Origin: Opitutia bacterium
Lineage (GTDB): Bacteria > Verrucomicrobiota > Verrucomicrobiia > Opitutales > Opitutaceae
Direction: 5' to 3'
Assembly (NCBI GenBank): GCA_947449835.1
Contig: CANFSZ010000006.1
Span: forward strand, 1 to 64,000
DNA: 64,000 nucleotides
Each line of letters begins with the position of its first letter. Positions within the stretch are counted from its first letter, which is position 1. Both the position numbers and the translations under genes were made by a program. Below the pieces are notes generated by a model. It made no database searches. It was not told where the DNA came from and saw only the letters and a list, made by a program, of their open reading frames with translations. Of this stretch, positions 1 through 8,508 are shown one piece after another.

Positions 1-590
1 CCATCAATGAGTCGCTCCTCGAAAAAAGTCTGCTCAAGTCCTCGCGCATAAGCCGCCATCCGCGCCTTGGCCAACGACCCCGCCGCTTGTCCCGCGCCCC
101 TTCCGCCCTTCGACGCGCCAGCCCCACGTAACACCAACCCCATCAATTGCCACGCCAGCCCGAGCAACAACGCCTCCCCGCCGGCGCGCCGCAGCGTCTG
201 TTCATGCAACATCTGCCGGATCAGCGCGCGCGCATCCATCGCCCAGGTTGCATGGCCGAACACCTGCACGCTCCCCAGCCCCCGCGCGCTCGCCGGCAAC
301 ACCCCCAACACCCGCGCCTCCACGCACACCGCATAAAGCGACATCGGCCGCGTGTCCTCGATCCGATGCCGACATCCCGCCGGCACCAACACCACCGCGC
401 CGGTTTCCAAAACGTCCCGTCGCGTCCCGTGCGCCAATACCCCAGCCCCCGCCACCACGAGCAACACTTTCACAAACGCATGCGCCGTGTCTTCCATCCG
501 AAACGCGCGATCATGCCGGCTTTCCAACACAAAAACCCCCGCCGCGTTAAACGTGACGTCGATCGGGCGCCGGGCGAGCGGTTCAAACAT
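1..590 (-). CDS. AraC-type regulator, N-terminal part (cut by window start)
   Basis: Reading the minus strand from ATG at 590 gives 196 codons without a stop up to the window edge. The product begins MFEPLARRPIDVTFNAAG and contains a cupin-like sensing region (residues about 15-90, with the turn VPAGCRHRIEDTRPM that is common in AraC-family arabinose-binding-like folds), followed by a helical linker (MDARALIRQMLHEQTLRRAGGE). The expected two helix-turn-helix motifs would lie beyond position 1, so DNA binding is inferred from family architecture and not seen. It is divergent from the Rieske oxygenase with 99 bases between the start codons, so it may control that gene. A plain cupin protein is the alternative. 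Confidence 0.72.
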   Translation of the reverse strand, partial: MFEPLARRPIDVTFNAAGVFVLESRHDRAFRMEDTAHAFVKVLLVVAGAGVLAHGTRRDVLETGAVVLVPAGCRHRIEDTRPMSLYAVCVEARVLGVLPASARGLGSVQVFGHATWAMDARALIRQMLHEQTLRRAGGEALLLGLAWQLMGLVLRGAGASKGGRGAGQAAGSLAKARMAAYARGLEQTFFEERLID

Positions 591-689
591 ATTCGGCCGA
601 TTTCAACCTAATTGCCCGATCTGCCAAGCTTGATTGCCCGGCCCGCCACGACACGCCCCGTCGCTTTTGCTAGGGTTTTATTCCGCTCT

Positions 690-1751
690 ATGATCCTCGA
701 CGAAGACCACGTTCTCCAATCTCTCCGCGCCACCTGGCAACCCGTAGCCAACTCCGCGAGTCTCGCCCCCGGCGCCGTGATGGGCGTCACTTTGCTCGAG
801 ACGGAGCTCGTCTTGGCGCGTTTCGCCGAAGGTCGCCTGCTCGCCTCGGATGTCGCTTGCCCGCATAAGGGGGCACGGCTTTCCGCGGGTTGCATCCGCG
901 AAGGCGAACTCATGTGTCCGTATCACGGCTGGCGCTTTGATCCAGCGGGCGCCTGCCAATCCATCCCCTCCCTCGTCGAGCCCAACGCCGCGAAGCTCGC
1001 CTTGTCTCACCTCCACACCTACGCCGTGCAAGAGCGCTACGGTTTCATCTGGGTCCAGCTCGACTCCACGCCCGCCGCCGATGGCACGGTTGCTACGTTG
1101 CCCGAAGTGCCAGAATTTGAAGACCCGCGCTGGAGCTACGTTATGGGCCCGCCCATGGCGTTCGCGACCGGCTGGCGCCGCGAGGTCGAAAACTACCTCG
1201 ATATGACCCATTTCGCCTTCGCCCACGCCACCACATTGGGCAAAGCCGCCGACCACCGGCTTCCGCCGATGGACATCCGCGAAACGGCCGATGGCGGTTT
1301 CCAGATGGACGCGCCCTTCCCCGCCCTCGCCACACCCGCGGAGCCTCCCGGCAAACTTCAGAGCGCTCACCACCGCACCCAACGCGGCTACTTGCCCAAC
1401 TTCACCACCATCCGCCAGAGCTTCGCCGACGGTGACGCCCGCGTCCTCCTGCACGTGCCTTCGCCCCGCACGCGCACGAGTTGCACGGTCTTTTGGTCGC
1501 TCGCGATTTCCCCGGGCTTCGACGGCCCGCCGCCCGCCACTCAACTCGAATTCGCCGTTCGCGTCCTCGACGAGGATCGCCTCATGTGCGAAAACCAAAT
1601 CCCCGCCGAAGTCCCGATCAACCCCGGCCGCGGCGGCTGGGGCGTCCTCGTCATGCCCGGCGATACCCTCGCCAACACCTTCCAAAAACAACTTCGCCGC
1701 TGGCTCACCACCCGCCCCGCGCCAGCTACCCTCGCTGAAAAATCAGCATAA
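690..1751 (+). CDS. Rieske 2Fe-2S aromatic-ring-hydroxylating-type oxygenase, alpha subunit
   Basis: The 353-residue protein has an N-terminal Rieske domain with cluster ligands C57-P-H59 and C76-P-Y-H79, then a catalytic domain whose mononuclear iron site is visible as N168-x-x-D171-x-x-H174-x4-H179. This is the layout of VanA/PobA-like terminal oxygenases that need a separate reductase; no reductase or ferredoxin gene lies nearby. I chose ATG 690 (MILDEDHVLQSL) because the Rieske domain begins soon after it, although the frame is open 26 codons further upstream. The substrate is unknown. The gene is preceded by a divergent AraC-like regulator and followed after 72 bases by a MetE-like gene. 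Confidence 0.88.
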   Translation: MILDEDHVLQSLRATWQPVANSASLAPGAVMGVTLLETELVLARFAEGRLLASDVACPHKGARLSAGCIREGELMCPYHGWRFDPAGACQSIPSLVEPNAAKLALSHLHTYAVQERYGFIWVQLDSTPAADGTVATLPEVPEFEDPRWSYVMGPPMAFATGWRREVENYLDMTHFAFAHATTLGKAADHRLPPMDIRETADGGFQMDAPFPALATPAEPPGKLQSAHHRTQRGYLPNFTTIRQSFADGDARVLLHVPSPRTRTSCTVFWSLAISPGFDGPPPATQLEFAVRVLDEDRLMCENQIPAEVPINPGRGGWGVLVMPGDTLANTFQKQLRRWLTTRPAPATLAEKSA

Positions 1752-1823
1752 TCCCGCTCGCCACCCCCGGTCTTTATAGGCCCAACTCAACTTTCACTTT
1801 TTCACCCACCCCCACTTATCACC

Positions 1824-2834
1824 ATGGCTAAACCTAGCATCCTCACCACCACCGTTGGTTCCTATCCAGTTCCGGACTGGCTCGCGGCTCTTCCTTCCGA
1901 GCAAGCCGTCATCGACGCCACGCGCGTCGTTTTCGACATCCAACACCAAGCCGGCATCGACCTGCCCACCGACGGCGAACTCTACCGCTTCGACGTCAAC
2001 CACCCCGACACCAACGGCATGATCGAATACTTCATTCGTCCCATGTCGGGCATCAACGGCCAAGTCGGCCGCTCCATCACCGAAGAATTCTCCCGCCATC
2101 ACCCGATGGGTTTCCGCCGCAAGCCCGCTGGCGTCGTCACCGGCGCCCTCGGCGAAGGCTCCCTCAACTTGCTCGCCGATTGCCAACGCGCGGCCTCCGT
2201 CTCCGGCGGTGACTTCAAGTTCACCGTCACGAGCCCCTACATGCTCGCGCGCACGTTGCTCGACCACCACTACGGCAGCTTCGACAAACTCACCATGGCC
2301 CTCGGTCACGTCCTCGCCGCCCAGATGCCCGGCCTCCCCGCCGCCTGCGTCCAAGTCGACGAAGCCAACATCCCCGGCAACCCCAAAGACGCCCCCCTCG
2401 CCGCCGCCTCGATGAACCTCGTCCTCGACGCCATCGACAACAAGACCGAGCGCGCCGTCCACTTCTGCTTCGGCAACTACGGCGGTCAGACGATCCAGAA
2501 GGGCAACTGGAAGGCCCTCCTTGATTTCCTCAACGCCCTCCACACCGACCACCTCGTACTCGAACTCGCCCACCGTCCCGCCAGCGACCTCGATGCCCTC
2601 AAACACATCGACAAAAAAATCGCCCTCGGCGTCGGCGTGATCGACATCAAAGTGAACCACATCGAGACCGCCGACGAAGTCGCCGCGCGCATCGAAGCCG
2701 TGGAAAAGAAAGTCGGCCCTGGCCGCGTGAAATGGGTCCACCCCGATTGCGGTTTCTGGATGCTCAAACGCTCCATTGCCGACCGCAAAATGGAAGCCCT
2801 CGTCCTCGGCCGCGACAAATACCTCGGCCGCTAA
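1824..2834 (+). CDS. MetE-like cobalamin-independent methyltransferase (C-terminal-domain type)
   Basis: This 336-residue protein corresponds to the catalytic C-terminal half of MetE, which in E. coli is about 750 residues. The zinc site is recognisable: H213-x-C215 in AVHFCFGN, a Glu in LVLELAHR, and C309 in HPDCGF. The N-terminal TTTVGSYPVPDW matches stand-alone MetE-core proteins. Proteins of this short type transfer methyl groups from donors other than the triglutamyl folate, but the actual donor and acceptor cannot be read from sequence. It is followed by a strong intrinsic terminator at 2863-2890. Confidence 0.85.
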   Translation: MAKPSILTTTVGSYPVPDWLAALPSEQAVIDATRVVFDIQHQAGIDLPTDGELYRFDVNHPDTNGMIEYFIRPMSGINGQVGRSITEEFSRHHPMGFRRKPAGVVTGALGEGSLNLLADCQRAASVSGGDFKFTVTSPYMLARTLLDHHYGSFDKLTMALGHVLAAQMPGLPAACVQVDEANIPGNPKDAPLAAASMNLVLDAIDNKTERAVHFCFGNYGGQTIQKGNWKALLDFLNALHTDHLVLELAHRPASDLDALKHIDKKIALGVGVIDIKVNHIETADEVAARIEAVEKKVGPGRVKWVHPDCGFWMLKRSIADRKMEALVLGRDKYLGR

Positions 2835-2862
2835 ACCGACCGCGGTTCACGGAGTTTCAACA

Positions 2863-2890
2863 GGCCGCGCCTCACCGCGCGGCCTTTTTT
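2863..2890 (+). terminator. Intrinsic terminator after the MetE-like gene (copy 1 of a duplicated terminator)
   Basis: A perfect 8-bp stem (GGCCGCGC / GCGCGGCC) with the loop CTCACC is followed by six T. The 30 bases 2864-2893 recur exactly at 3514-3543, on the other side of the toxin-antitoxin module. Confidence 0.9.
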
Positions 2891-2915
2891 GCGCCCAGCT
2901 GCCGCTTCCCTCGCG

Positions 2916-2950
2916 TTGACACGCACGTGACCGCACTACACCTGTAGTGC
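2916..2950 (+). promoter_or_regulatory. Promoter with palindromic operator of the toxin-antitoxin module
   Basis: A consensus -35 TTGACA lies at 2916-2921, and TACACC at 2937-2942 is a possible -10 with a short 15-bp spacer. Overlapping the -10 and ending directly at the antitoxin ATG is an 18-bp palindrome at 2933-2950: arms GCACTACA and TGTAGTGC around CC. Ribbon-helix-helix antitoxins repress their own promoters by binding such palindromes, so this is the likely autoregulatory operator. The palindrome is seen directly; the function is inference. Confidence 0.65.
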
Positions 2951-3259
2951 ATGGCCTCCGCGACCGTCCCCACCTCCATCCGCCTCACCGCCGCCGAGAA
3001 ACGTCGTATCGCTATCGCCGCCCGCAAACGTGGCCTGAGCCCCGCCACCTACATAAAGCGTGTCGCCCTAGAAAGCACCCAAGGCTCCATCACCAGCGAC
3101 GCCAAACTCGAACGCCTCGCCACTCTCGTGCGCTCCGTCTACGATGCCGTCGAAGACGAAATTGACTACCGCGCCGCCGCCGCCGCTTGGAGCCGTCACC
3201 TCAAAAGCGGAGCCAAGACCTTGAGTGGTCAGGAGGCTCGTCGTGCTTTGGAACTTTGA
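2951..3259 (+). CDS. Ribbon-helix-helix antitoxin
   Basis: The 102-residue protein starts MASATVPTSIRLTAAEKRRI. The beta strand TSIRLT followed by two helices (AAEKRRIAIAARKRG; SPATYIKRVALES) is the ribbon-helix-helix DNA-binding fold of CopG/Arc/DUF1778-like antitoxins, covering about residues 6-47. The acidic and aromatic C-terminal half (EDEIDYRAAAAAWSRH) would wrap and neutralise the toxin. The ATG abuts the palindrome at 2933-2950, and the 3' end overlaps the toxin start by 17 bases, so the two are translationally coupled. Confidence 0.8.
   Translation: MASATVPTSIRLTAAEKRRIAIAARKRGLSPATYIKRVALESTQGSITSDAKLERLATLVRSVYDAVEDEIDYRAAAAAWSRHLKSGAKTLSGQEARRALEL
3231..3236 (+). promoter_or_regulatory. 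Shine-Dalgarno site that fixes the toxin start
   Basis: AGGAGG is a full-consensus ribosome binding site lying inside the antitoxin coding sequence, six bases upstream of GTG at 3243. It favours 3243 over the in-frame GTG at 3225. Confidence 0.8.
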
Positions 3260-3512
3260 ACTGAGCCCTGAGGCGGTCAAACAGTTGGAAAAAATCGGCC
3301 CATCGGCCGCAGAGAGTATTTTAGGATTTCTCGAAAAACGCATCCGTGGCGCTGCCGATCCCATGGCCTTCGGCAAAGCCCTTCGCGGCGACCTCAAGGG
3401 TTTTTGGCGCTATCGCGTGAAAGACTACCGCATACTCTGTCGAATCGAGGAGCACCGCGTCGTTGTCATCGTTATCGCCGTCGGCCACCGCTCGAGCATT
3501 TACGAAAACTAA
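3243..3512 (+). CDS. RelE/ParE-superfamily toxin
   Basis: From GTG 3243 the product has 89 residues (LWNFELSPEAVKQLEKIG...). The pattern of an initial strand and helix, then KALRGDLKGFWRYRVKDYRILCRIEEHRVVVIVIAVGHRSSIYEN, is typical of RelE toxins: a GDLKGFWRYRVGDYRI-like core and a C-terminal HR-x3-Y. RelE enzymes cleave mRNA on the ribosome, and R and Y residues near the end serve in catalysis. The pairing with an upstream RHH antitoxin is a common hybrid arrangement. The frame ends just before the second terminator copy. Confidence 0.85.
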   Translation: MLWNFELSPEAVKQLEKIGPSAAESILGFLEKRIRGAADPMAFGKALRGDLKGFWRYRVKDYRILCRIEEHRVVVIVIAVGHRSSIYEN

Positions 3513-3513
3513 A

Positions 3514-3540
3514 GCCGCGCCTCACCGCGCGGCCTTTTTT
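3514..3540 (+). terminator. Terminator after the toxin gene (copy 2 of the duplicated terminator)
   Basis: The stem GCCGCGC / GCGCGGC with the loop CTCACC is followed by C and six T. It is identical to 2864-2893 over 30 bases (3514-3543). The stop codon of the converging ceramidase-like gene (TGA, minus strand, 3522-3524) lies inside the hairpin. Confidence 0.85.
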
Positions 3541-4916
3541 GCGTTCAGCCGACGCGCTAATTTCGCCAGCGCTCGGATCAAGTCCCGATCCACCAGCGCA
3601 TACGGCAATTCGCCCATCATCAGCGGCACAAAATCATCCGAATAACCCGCCCGCCGCTGCGCCGCCGCATCCGGCGCGTAGCCATTGCCACCGACCAAGC
3701 TCACGACCCAGGTCGCCGCGTGCGGACTGTTTTTCAAAATCTCCGCCTGCAAGCTGTGGTACACTTCCAGCCCGCAACCCAGCAACGCCACCGGCCCGAT
3801 TTGCACGCCGTGCACGCGCACCGGCGGATTGGGCGCGACCCGCCCGCGCCACTCCGTGAGCAACGCCCGCAAACCTTGCAACCGCGCCAGCTCCATCCCG
3901 CGCGTGTGCAACGGCGGCAACCCGCCCGCGTGCGGAAAATCCGTCACGTCTGCGCCCGTAAAAATTTTTTCCAACGCCGCCACGCGCTTGAGCACCCGCG
4001 CCCGCGACCACGCCACGCGCGTGAATTTCACTTCATCGCTCACATTAACCAACGCGTTCGTCACGCCCGCGCCCGCCACCGGCCGCGCCGCACGCAACCC
4101 CCGCGCCACCGCGCCGGCGTACTGACGCGCAATCGCGTTCAACGCCCGCCGCGATTCCCGCGGCACGCGATGATTCAACTTTGGATTCACATCGCCCAGG
4201 GCCCCCGGCAAAAAAATCGCCACCGCGCCCGCGAACTTCGCCTCCAGTTGAATCGACGCCAGCCCGACAAAATCTCCATGAATCGCCGCGGTTTTTTCCC
4301 CGTAAACGACCGGGTGACAGCCAAAATGATGGAGCAGCCCCACCAGTTTTCCGCCCGCACTATAAGCCGCCAAGACGCGTACGCTCGGGTCCGTCTGCTC
4401 GGGCTTGGCCGGCCGCCAAAGCGGATTCATCCGCTCCGCGAAATCCGCGTTCAACGCAAAACCCGTGTCCGTCTCGCGGTTCACCGCGATGCCTTCGCAC
4501 GCGACATGCGCGTGCTGCCACTCGACCTCGGTCAGCGCCGCCTGCGCCCGCACCGCCGCCTCGGCCGCGCGCGCCGGCAATGTCTCCAAGTAAACCGCAT
4601 CCGGCTCGCCCCAGCCAAACATCCCGCCCACCGAGGGCGCGCTGTGCGTGTGCGTGGACGACAAAAACACGTCATCCGCCCGGCAACCCAGCCGCGCCGC
4701 GACGAACGCACGAATCCGCTCCGCCAAGGGCCTCGGCGTTCCGCACAACTCCAGACTCAGCAACACGACCGTCGTTTTTCCGTCACGGATCACCGCCGCG
4801 CGCGCCGCGAGGGGAGCGACGATTTCCTGCGCCGCGCGATTGCGGTACGGCCCGTAGCCGGCCAGTTGGACGCCGAGGCGTGGCGTGAGATCGCTCTTGC
4901 CGAAGCCTGCTTTCAT
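3522..4916 (-). CDS. Neutral/alkaline ceramidase-like protein
   Basis: The 464-residue protein starts MKAGFGKSDLTPRLGVQLAGYG and carries the signature STHTHSAPS at about residue 86, which provides the zinc ligands in neutral ceramidase N-terminal domains; GCHPVVYG and LPGALGDVNP are further family motifs. No signal peptide is visible, and the protein is shorter than classical ceramidases (about 650-780), lacking their C-terminal domain. Members like this are widespread in Planctomycetes and Verrucomicrobia with unproven substrates. The start overlaps the stop of the upstream DegT gene as ATGA, so it is translationally coupled. Confidence 0.8.
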   Translation of the reverse strand: MKAGFGKSDLTPRLGVQLAGYGPYRNRAAQEIVAPLAARAAVIRDGKTTVVLLSLELCGTPRPLAERIRAFVAARLGCRADDVFLSSTHTHSAPSVGGMFGWGEPDAVYLETLPARAAEAAVRAQAALTEVEWQHAHVACEGIAVNRETDTGFALNADFAERMNPLWRPAKPEQTDPSVRVLAAYSAGGKLVGLLHHFGCHPVVYGEKTAAIHGDFVGLASIQLEAKFAGAVAIFLPGALGDVNPKLNHRVPRESRRALNAIARQYAGAVARGLRAARPVAGAGVTNALVNVSDEVKFTRVAWSRARVLKRVAALEKIFTGADVTDFPHAGGLPPLHTRGMELARLQGLRALLTEWRGRVAPNPPVRVHGVQIGPVALLGCGLEVYHSLQAEILKNSPHAATWVVSLVGGNGYAPDAAAQRRAGYSDDFVPLMMGELPYALVDRDLIRALAKLARRLNAKKAAR

Positions 4917-6241
4917 CAGCGTCGCGCCGGCGCGGTCGGTCCCGCCGTGCGCTCATGATCGCGCAGCGCCCCGATGTTTGCCTCCACTTTCAAAATAATC
5001 TCGGCCATGCGACTCACCATTTCTTCGTTGGCATCGACGAAGTCAAAACGCGTCTCGATCGAGTTGGCCACGCGCCAACGGCACTGCGGCAACGCCATCC
5101 CGCGATAATCCACGCCCGCGCGCTCGAGCGCCGCAAGCCACGACACGCGCGGGCCGCGGTAATCTTGCCAGTGCAGCCGCGCCCAATCCGGAATCGGAGA
5201 CGGCACATAGCCAAACGCCATCATGCCTTCCGCTTTCATCGCCGCCGCGAAGGTGTTGCGCGACACGCCCGCGGCCGCGGGATCAAAATTCATCGTGAGC
5301 AAGTGATACACCGGCTTCACGCCCGCCGCGTAGTCGGGCATCCGCAAAAATTTCGCCGCGGCGATTTTACTCCGCAACAGGTCGGCGTGCCGGCGACGTT
5401 CAGCGATCCAACCGTCGATCCGGCCAAATTGTTCCGTGAGCAACACCGCGTTCAACGGCGTCACGCGATACGTGTACACGAGCGAATCCACCCAGGGTCG
5501 CAGCGCATCCGGGAAATCTTTTTCCGGCGAGCGGCCCATGTGTTGCCCGATCATCGCGCCTTTCCAGAAAACCGATTCGTCCGGCGTCACGAGATAACCG
5601 GCCTCCGTCGTCGGCAGCACTTTTCCGCCCATGCAGGAAAAACCCGCTGCATCGCCGACGTTGCCCACGCGCAAACCGTCGATCTCCGCGCCGTGCGCTT
5701 GGCTGCCGTCTTCGACGAGCTTCAAGCCACGCCGGTCGGCGATTTCGCGCAAGCGGCGCAAGTTCGCCGGTTGCCCGAAAATATGCACCGCGAGAATCGC
5801 CTTCGTGCGCGGGGTGATCGCCGCCTCGACCGCCGCCGGATCGATCAAGCCCGTGTCGCGCTCCACATCCACGAAGATCGGAATCGCATTCTGGTGCAGA
5901 ATACACGAAGTCGACGCGCCCCACGTGTAAGGCGTCGTGATAACTTCATCACCCGAGCAAATTTCCAAACCCGCCAGCGCCGCCTGCAACGCCGCGTGAC
6001 CCGAGCTGCACGCCAACACCCGACGGCCGCCATGATAACGCGAGATCGTGTCTTCCGCCTCCGCGATTTCCGGCGAGTGAAAGCGCCCGAGCCCCACGGC
6101 CTTGCCCGCGCGCAACACGTCGCCAACGCGCTCAATCGCACGCTCTGAAAACACAGGAAATTTCGAATACACCACTTCGCCCACCGGCGTACCGCCAAGC
6201 AGGGCCAATTTCGACGCCGAGGAAGGAGAATGCGTGCTCAT
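4916..6241 (-). CDS. DegT/DnrJ/EryC1/StrS-family PLP aminotransferase
   Basis: The 441-residue protein has the family order: GRFHSPEIAEAEDTISRYHGGRRVLACSSGHAALQAAL at the N terminus, the PLP-contacting VEDGSQAHGAEIDGLRVGNVGDAAGFSC, and the candidate Schiff-base lysine in MGGKVLPTTEAGYL. These enzymes transaminate keto-sugars in dTDP- or UDP-sugar pathways or during secondary metabolism, but no sugar-nucleotide genes flank it. It is coupled to the ceramidase-like gene (4-base overlap) and follows an AraC gene on the same strand after 47 bases. Confidence 0.85.
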   Translation of the reverse strand: MSTHSPSSASKLALLGGTPVGEVVYSKFPVFSERAIERVGDVLRAGKAVGLGRFHSPEIAEAEDTISRYHGGRRVLACSSGHAALQAALAGLEICSGDEVITTPYTWGASTSCILHQNAIPIFVDVERDTGLIDPAAVEAAITPRTKAILAVHIFGQPANLRRLREIADRRGLKLVEDGSQAHGAEIDGLRVGNVGDAAGFSCMGGKVLPTTEAGYLVTPDESVFWKGAMIGQHMGRSPEKDFPDALRPWVDSLVYTYRVTPLNAVLLTEQFGRIDGWIAERRRHADLLRSKIAAAKFLRMPDYAAGVKPVYHLLTMNFDPAAAGVSRNTFAAAMKAEGMMAFGYVPSPIPDWARLHWQDYRGPRVSWLAALERAGVDYRGMALPQCRWRVANSIETRFDFVDANEEMVSRMAEIILKVEANIGALRDHERTAGPTAPARR

Positions 6242-6288
6242 AATGGGCCCAATTTACCACGCCGCTCTCGCCGCGGGAATAGCTGCAC

Positions 6289-7266
6289 TTACGAAGCCAT
6301 GGCCAAACTTCCGCTCCGCGCCGCCAACGCCGCCCGCGGCGTCTGCCCCGTCACCCGCTTAAACGCGCGGCTAAACGCAAATGGATCCGCGAAACCCAAG
6401 CCGAGCGCGACGGCCTTCACGCTCGCCCCGGCGCGCCCGAGGCGTTGCTGCGCCAACGCGATCCGCTCGCCCAAAATAAATCGCCCGAGCGGCGTGCCCG
6501 TCTCCGCGCGAAAAAGTCCCGTCAGATAATTCGGCGACACATGCACCGCGCGCGCCACGTCGCCCAACGCCAACGGCCGCGCAGCGTTCGCCCGCACAAA
6601 ATCCACCGCGCGGCCCACGAGTTGCGCGCGTGTGTCGTGTTGCGCCTCGCCGCCATCGAGCACGCGGCGGTACAACGCAAGCGTCACCGTGAGCATCGCC
6701 TCGCGCAGCGCATCCACGTCCGGCGCCCGTGCCGCGCTCGCCATCGCGCGCAGCGCCGCCAAGCGCCCGCGCGCTTCCGCCGGCAACGCCGCCAAGCTCA
6801 TGCGGTGTTCCACTTCGAAACCGCCGCGTTTCGAGTAACGCGTCGCGTGCAGGCTCGGTTCGCCGGCGTGTAAACTCCACCACACGAGCCGATACCCCAC
6901 ACCCGGCCGCCCAAAAGCCTCGGCGTGCGCCGTGCCTGCGGGACAAATCACTAAATCGCCCGGCTCCAGTCCGCAGCCGGCGCGTTCAAAACTAAATCGG
7001 CACCGCCCAGCCAAAAGGAGACACAGCTCCGCGTGTTCGTGCGCGTGATCTTCGCCGTAAAGCGCCGGGATAAACTTAATCCGCGGGCGTCGCTCCGCCG
7101 GTCGCGCGCCGCGCCACGGCCCGAGTACCTGCGCCACGCCCAACCCGCCCAAAGCGGAAATCAATTCGCGACCAAGAAATACCGTGAGCGACACATCCCC
7201 ATCGAAACGACCTGCCCCGCCGCCTGCAAAACTTTCTTCCACGTCCCGCGCCGCGCCGCCGCGCAC
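6289..7266 (-). CDS. AraC-family transcriptional regulator
   Basis: The protein has an N-terminal cupin-like domain (EDHAHEHAELCLLLAGRCRF...LEPGDLVICPAGTAHAEA) and a C-terminal AraC DNA-binding domain with two helix-turn-helix units (LALGDVARAVHVSPNYLTGLFRAE; VKAVALGLGFADPFAFSRAFKRVTGQTPRA). The longest frame starts with GTG 7266, immediately after the stop of the imidazolonepropionase gene. A GTG about 25 codons further in (VSLTVFLGREL) is an equally possible start, because the first 25 residues look unconserved. It lies between hutI-like and DegT genes in the same orientation and could control this run. Confidence 0.85.
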   Translation of the reverse strand: MRGGAARDVEESFAGGGAGRFDGDVSLTVFLGRELISALGGLGVAQVLGPWRGARPAERRPRIKFIPALYGEDHAHEHAELCLLLAGRCRFSFERAGCGLEPGDLVICPAGTAHAEAFGRPGVGYRLVWWSLHAGEPSLHATRYSKRGGFEVEHRMSLAALPAEARGRLAALRAMASAARAPDVDALREAMLTVTLALYRRVLDGGEAQHDTRAQLVGRAVDFVRANAARPLALGDVARAVHVSPNYLTGLFRAETGTPLGRFILGERIALAQQRLGRAGASVKAVALGLGFADPFAFSRAFKRVTGQTPRAALAARSGSLAMAS

Positions 7267-8508
7267 TTAAACCACGCGAGCGCCGCCCGCCACTACGAGT
7301 TCCACGGGATTTCCGCCGATTTCGTGCGCCAACAAGCGTTCATCGCGGTGCCGCAGCAAAATTAAATCCGCGCGTTGGCCGACTTCGATCGTGCCGCGAT
7401 CGGTCAACCCGAGCACCGCCGCCGCATTCACCGTGGTCGCGGTGATCGCCTCCGCTGGCGTCAGACCCGCGTAACGCACCGCCAGCGCAATGACGAAGGG
7501 CATCGAGTGCGTCGGCGCCGAGGCCACGCCGTAGTCGCTCGCGAGCGCGAGTAATCCACCACTGTCCGCAAAAGCTCCGGCGCGCGCGTAGCGGCCTTTG
7601 CCATGAAAACTCGCCGCCGGCGTGAACACGCCAAAGGTGTCGCTCGCCGCCAAAGCCACGAGGTCCGCCTTCGAGGCGTTTTCCAAATGATCCACGCTGC
7701 GCAGATGCAACCGCAACGCCTCGGGCACCATGCCCGTCGAAGTCGCCGCATCCGCGCTCACGCGCAGCGGCAAGCCATGTTTGCCCGCGCGTTCAAACAG
7801 ACGCACGCAAGCTTCCACTGGCCACGCATCCGGCGCGCTCACGGCGTCGACGGCGATGCCTGGAAATTCGTGCCAGACCGCCGGCAACAGCTCGCGTACG
7901 ACCATGCGCGTAAACGCCGCCACGTCGCCTTCCACAGCTTGCCCGAGTAAAGCCGTGGGCACGACGGTGCCGGTAAATTCCTGCGCCGCCCGCGCGATGG
8001 CGTGCAGCATTTTCGTTTCGCCGTCGATGCTCAGCCCGTAGCCGCTTTTTACTTCCATCGTCGTCGTGCCGCCGCGCAGCATCGCGTCGAGACGCACGCG
8101 CAAGCTCGCCGCGAGTTGTTTCCTCGTCGCCTCGCGCACGGCACGCACGGTGGCTTGGATGCCGCCGCCTTTTTTCAAAATCTCCGCCGGCGTGACCCCG
8201 CTCAATTCTTGCTCCCATTCCGTGAGGCGATCTCCCGCCCAGCACGCGTGCGTGTGGCAATCGACAAAGCCGGGCATCAACACGCGCCCGTCTGCCTCGA
8301 TCACTTCAGCGTCCGCGGGCACGGACAACTCCGGACCTACGGCGGCGATTTTTCCGTCCACGACAAGCACATCGCCGCGTGCGATCACGCCGAGCTCCTT
8401 GAGCGCTGGACCGCGCCGGGCTTTGCGCCCGCCGAGCAACGTCGTCACGGCGGCCGCAGCGGGTTGCGCGAGGGTGAGGACGCGGGCGTGGCGGATCAAA
8501 AGACTCAT
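7267..8508 (-). CDS. hutI: Imidazolonepropionase-like amidohydrolase
   Basis: From ATG 8508 ([14 protein letters not shown]) the protein has 413 residues. It has the amidohydrolase TIM-barrel metal motif [17 protein letters not shown], closely matching the HutI signature, plus [18 protein letters not shown], another HutI hallmark, and a C-terminal [16 protein letters not shown] composite strand. HutI hydrolyses imidazolone-propionate to formiminoglutamate in histidine breakdown. The other hut genes (hutH, hutU, hutG) are absent from this window, so it may be an orphan or act in another context. The frame continues open upstream of 8508, but that stretch overlaps sufS in antisense and is not coding. 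Confidence 0.88.
   Translation of the reverse strand: MSLLIRHARVLTLAQPAAAAVTTLLGGRKARRGPALKELGVIARGDVLVVDGKIAAVGPELSVPADAEVIEADGRVLMPGFVDCHTHACWAGDRLTEWEQELSGVTPAEILKKGGGIQATVRAVREATRKQLAASLRVRLDAMLRGGTTTMEVKSGYGLSIDGETKMLHAIARAAQEFTGTVVPTALLGQAVEGDVAAFTRMVVRELLPAVWHEFPGIAVDAVSAPDAWPVEACVRLFERAGKHGLPLRVSADAATSTGMVPEALRLHLRSVDHLENASKADLVALAASDTFGVFTPAASFHGKGRYARAGAFADSGGLLALASDYGVASAPTHSMPFVIALAVRYAGLTPAEAITATTVNAAAVLGLTDRGTIEVGQRADLILLRHRDERLLAHEIGGNPVELVVAGGARVV

Noticed and set aside
678-1691. A 337-codon open frame on the minus strand opposite the Rieske gene
   Set aside because: GC-rich DNA with C-ending codons leaves the antisense frame open; the translation is low-complexity (Gly, Glu, Arg) without domains, while the plus strand shows complete Rieske motifs.
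3720-6148. Two long plus-strand frames (412 and 397 codons) opposite the ceramidase-like and DegT genes
   Set aside because: Both translate to Arg/His-rich sequence with no motif. The minus-strand genes have conserved motifs and a coupled overlap.
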